A stretch of DNA of 6,602 bases from an uncultured Eubacteriales bacterium (GTDB taxonomy: Bacteria; Bacillota; Clostridia; Christensenellales; Aristaeellaceae): NCBI GenBank assembly GCA_944353735.1, contig CALVPU010000269.1, positions 1-6,602 of the forward strand. The letters run 5' to 3'. The position numbers and the translations under genes were made by a program. The notes under the pieces were generated by a model. The model was not told the origin of the DNA. It made no database searches and worked only from the letters and a program-made list of their open reading frames with translations. Numbering within the stretch: the first letter of the stretch is position 1; every line of letters begins with the position of its first letter. Shown here piece after piece: positions 5,279-6,602 of the stretch.

Positions 5279-6553
5279 TCAGGCGCGACCAAAGCGCGCG
5301 AGCCCGAAGTCGCGGAATGCGCGCACGCGCTCGTCGAGGCTGGGCCAGCGCTCGATGCTCTGCGGCGAGAAGAACCCGCCGGCGGGATCGTCCGTCGACC
5401 GCCACTCGTGGGCGATGAGCGCCCAGGTGGCATCGTAGAGATTGGAAAACGCCGGATCGCGCTGCGCCTCGCAGACAAACGACTGGCGCGGGGAATTGAT
5501 GTCCTCGCCGCTGATCTGGAACAATCCGTGCTTGTCGCACAGCGCGCGCAGGCGCACTAGCTGAGCGCGCGTGTTGCGCGAGGGCATGTAGGTGACGGCG
5601 CGGAAGCCGATGGCGGCGACGTATTCGATCAGCTCGTCGAGGTAATCGTCCTCGAACTTCTGGGCGCGCTTGTCGCCGGTGACGCTGTCGCCGACGTCGC
5701 CGAGGTATGCCATCGCCGAAATCGCGCCGATGCGTTCGGACAGCGCCAGTGCGTCGCGCACGTCCATCAGCTCGTCGCCGGCGTCGATGTAGAAGCGCGC
5801 AATCAATTCCGACTTGATCCAGCCGAGCAGGTCGTAGTCGCGATAGGGGTTGTCCTCGTCGAGCAGGCGCGCCTCGATCTTTGCCGGTATCGGCAGCTTG
5901 AGCTCTTCGTGGATAAAGCACACCAGCTTCGCGCCCGAGCCGGCAACCTCGATCATGCGCTCGGCGAGCGCGCGGGAGAGGTGGCGCTCGGTGACGGAGC
6001 CGCCGCGGGCATAGTTGGACAGCGGCAGCACGTCGCGGTCGAAGTCGACCGTCACGCCGTAGCGCGCCATCATGCCGTTGATCGCGTCGACCATCCGGCG
6101 GTTGCGCGCGTTGCGCTTTTCGCGATAGGGCGCCATGGCGCGCGTCAGTTCGCCGGCGCGGTCGTGCGGCACGCCGTGCAGCGCGATGTACATCACGCCC
6201 GCCTGATCGGGATTGTTGAGCTTTTTGTCGGAAAAGGGCGTGTTCGCGAAGCTGGCGCGGCATTCCATGCCGATCGTCGCCGCCATGCCCGCGATTTCCG
6301 CCGCGGCGAGGAACTCGTCCGCGCCGGCGATGGTGTCGTGGTCCATCAGGCCGCAGGTGCACAGCCCCGCCTGGCGCGCGAACCAGACCGCCGCGGCGGG
6401 GGAATAGGGCGAAAAGGAATAGGTGGTGTGGATGTGGTTGTTGACGTCGCGACCGGCGGCGGGCGCCGGTTCGGCGGCGACGAGGCGGTGGAGGTTTTCC
6501 AGCGCATGCTCGCCGTTGAGCAGGTCGAGTGCTTCTTGGCGGGTGTAGGTCAT
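5279..6553 (-). CDS. PHP-domain metal-dependent phosphoesterase-like protein
   Basis: A 424-residue cytoplasmic protein with a PHP (polymerase and histidinol phosphatase) domain. Motif I is NNHIHTTYSFSPYSP (residues 38-52, metal ligands His40 and His42). Motif II is LMDHDTIAGADEF (69-81, Asp71-His72-Asp73). A metal-bridging Glu97 lies in GMEC. A motif III-like VTERHLSRAL (187-196, His191) follows. The usual final D-x-H is replaced by GEDINS (349-354), giving Asp351 and Asn353. Family members are phosphoesterases or nucleases using two or three metal ions; the substrate here cannot be told. At 424 residues it is longer than YciV-type RNase/phosphatases (about 290), with extra sequence between Glu97 and His191 and a C-terminal 70 residues. 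Start ATG 6553 is chosen over ATG 6574 because GAAAGGAAG (6570-6562) precedes it by eight bases. No promoter is visible in the 49 bases upstream before the window ends. azlC follows after 106 bases. Confidence 0.85.
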   Translation of the reverse strand: MTYTRQEALDLLNGEHALENLHRLVAAEPAPAAGRDVNNHIHTTYSFSPYSPAAAVWFARQAGLCTCGLMDHDTIAGADEFLAAAEIAGMAATIGMECRASFANTPFSDKKLNNPDQAGVMYIALHGVPHDRAGELTRAMAPYREKRNARNRRMVDAINGMMARYGVTVDFDRDVLPLSNYARGGSVTERHLSRALAERMIEVAGSGAKLVCFIHEELKLPIPAKIEARLLDEDNPYRDYDLLGWIKSELIARFYIDAGDELMDVRDALALSERIGAISAMAYLGDVGDSVTGDKRAQKFEDDYLDELIEYVAAIGFRAVTYMPSRNTRAQLVRLRALCDKHGLFQISGEDINSPRQSFVCEAQRDPAFSNLYDATWALIAHEWRSTDDPAGGFFSPQSIERWPSLDERVRAFRDFGLARFGRA

Positions 6554-6561
6554 GGCGATGA

Positions 6562-6570
6562 CTTCCTTTC
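6562..6570 (-). promoter_or_regulatory. Ribosome binding site deciding the PHP gene start
   Basis: GAAAGGAAG on the minus strand, eight bases before ATG 6553. The alternative ATG at 6574 has no such site in front of it, only CCGCCCTGCACAAAAAC. Confidence 0.65.
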
Positions 6571-6602
6571 GCATGTTTTTGTGCAGGGCGGATTGAATTC
6601 AG

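Noticed and set aside
5169..6362. Long minus-strand open frame (about 397 codons) in another frame over the PHP gene
   Set aside because: Its translation is Arg/Ala/Pro-rich with no domain, while the overlapping frame encodes clear PHP motifs. It is a composition artefact.

Overview
The window looks like chromosomal DNA from a GC-rich, endospore-forming member of the Clostridia. The main evidence is a complete, well-conserved sporulation sigma factor G, supported by strong GGAGG-type ribosome binding sites, a bacillar-type lipoprotein signal and an AzlCD exporter. The high GC and the clostridial PG-binding repeat protein would fit a Christensenellales- or Oscillospirales-like gut lineage, but this placement is a guess. 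I saw no phage, transposon, CRISPR or tRNA genes.

Layout. Plus strand, 1-1887: the 3' end of a parvulin-type peptidyl-prolyl isomerase (PrsA-like) closes with a strong hairpin terminator (312-364). A gene-free stretch follows, then a small flavin-reductase-like protein (549-1055), then sigG (1114-1887). SigG ends in a region whose last part is a clean hairpin (2004-2033) that can terminate transcription from both sides. Minus strand, 6553-2123 in transcription order: a PHP-domain protein, then azlC and azlD overlapping by four bases (GTGA), then a monocistronic-looking lipoprotein gene. That lipoprotein has six peptidoglycan-binding repeats, its own TATAAT promoter and a structured leader.

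How the genes relate. The two halves are convergent, so the minus-strand genes are not part of the sigG transcription unit. AzlC and AzlD are the two subunits of a branched-chain amino acid exporter. The PHP protein upstream may share their transcript (106-base gap), but nothing in the sequence ties it to amino acid export. The lipoprotein and the PrsA-like foldase both act outside the membrane, at the cell wall. The most interesting items are the six-repeat lipoprotein with no catalytic domain, the hairpin plus five-codon reading frame in its leader, the altered last metal motif of the PHP protein, and a His in sigma-G at a position I recall as linked to the anti-sigma factor CsfB/Gin. I do not see a clear new multi-gene system here.
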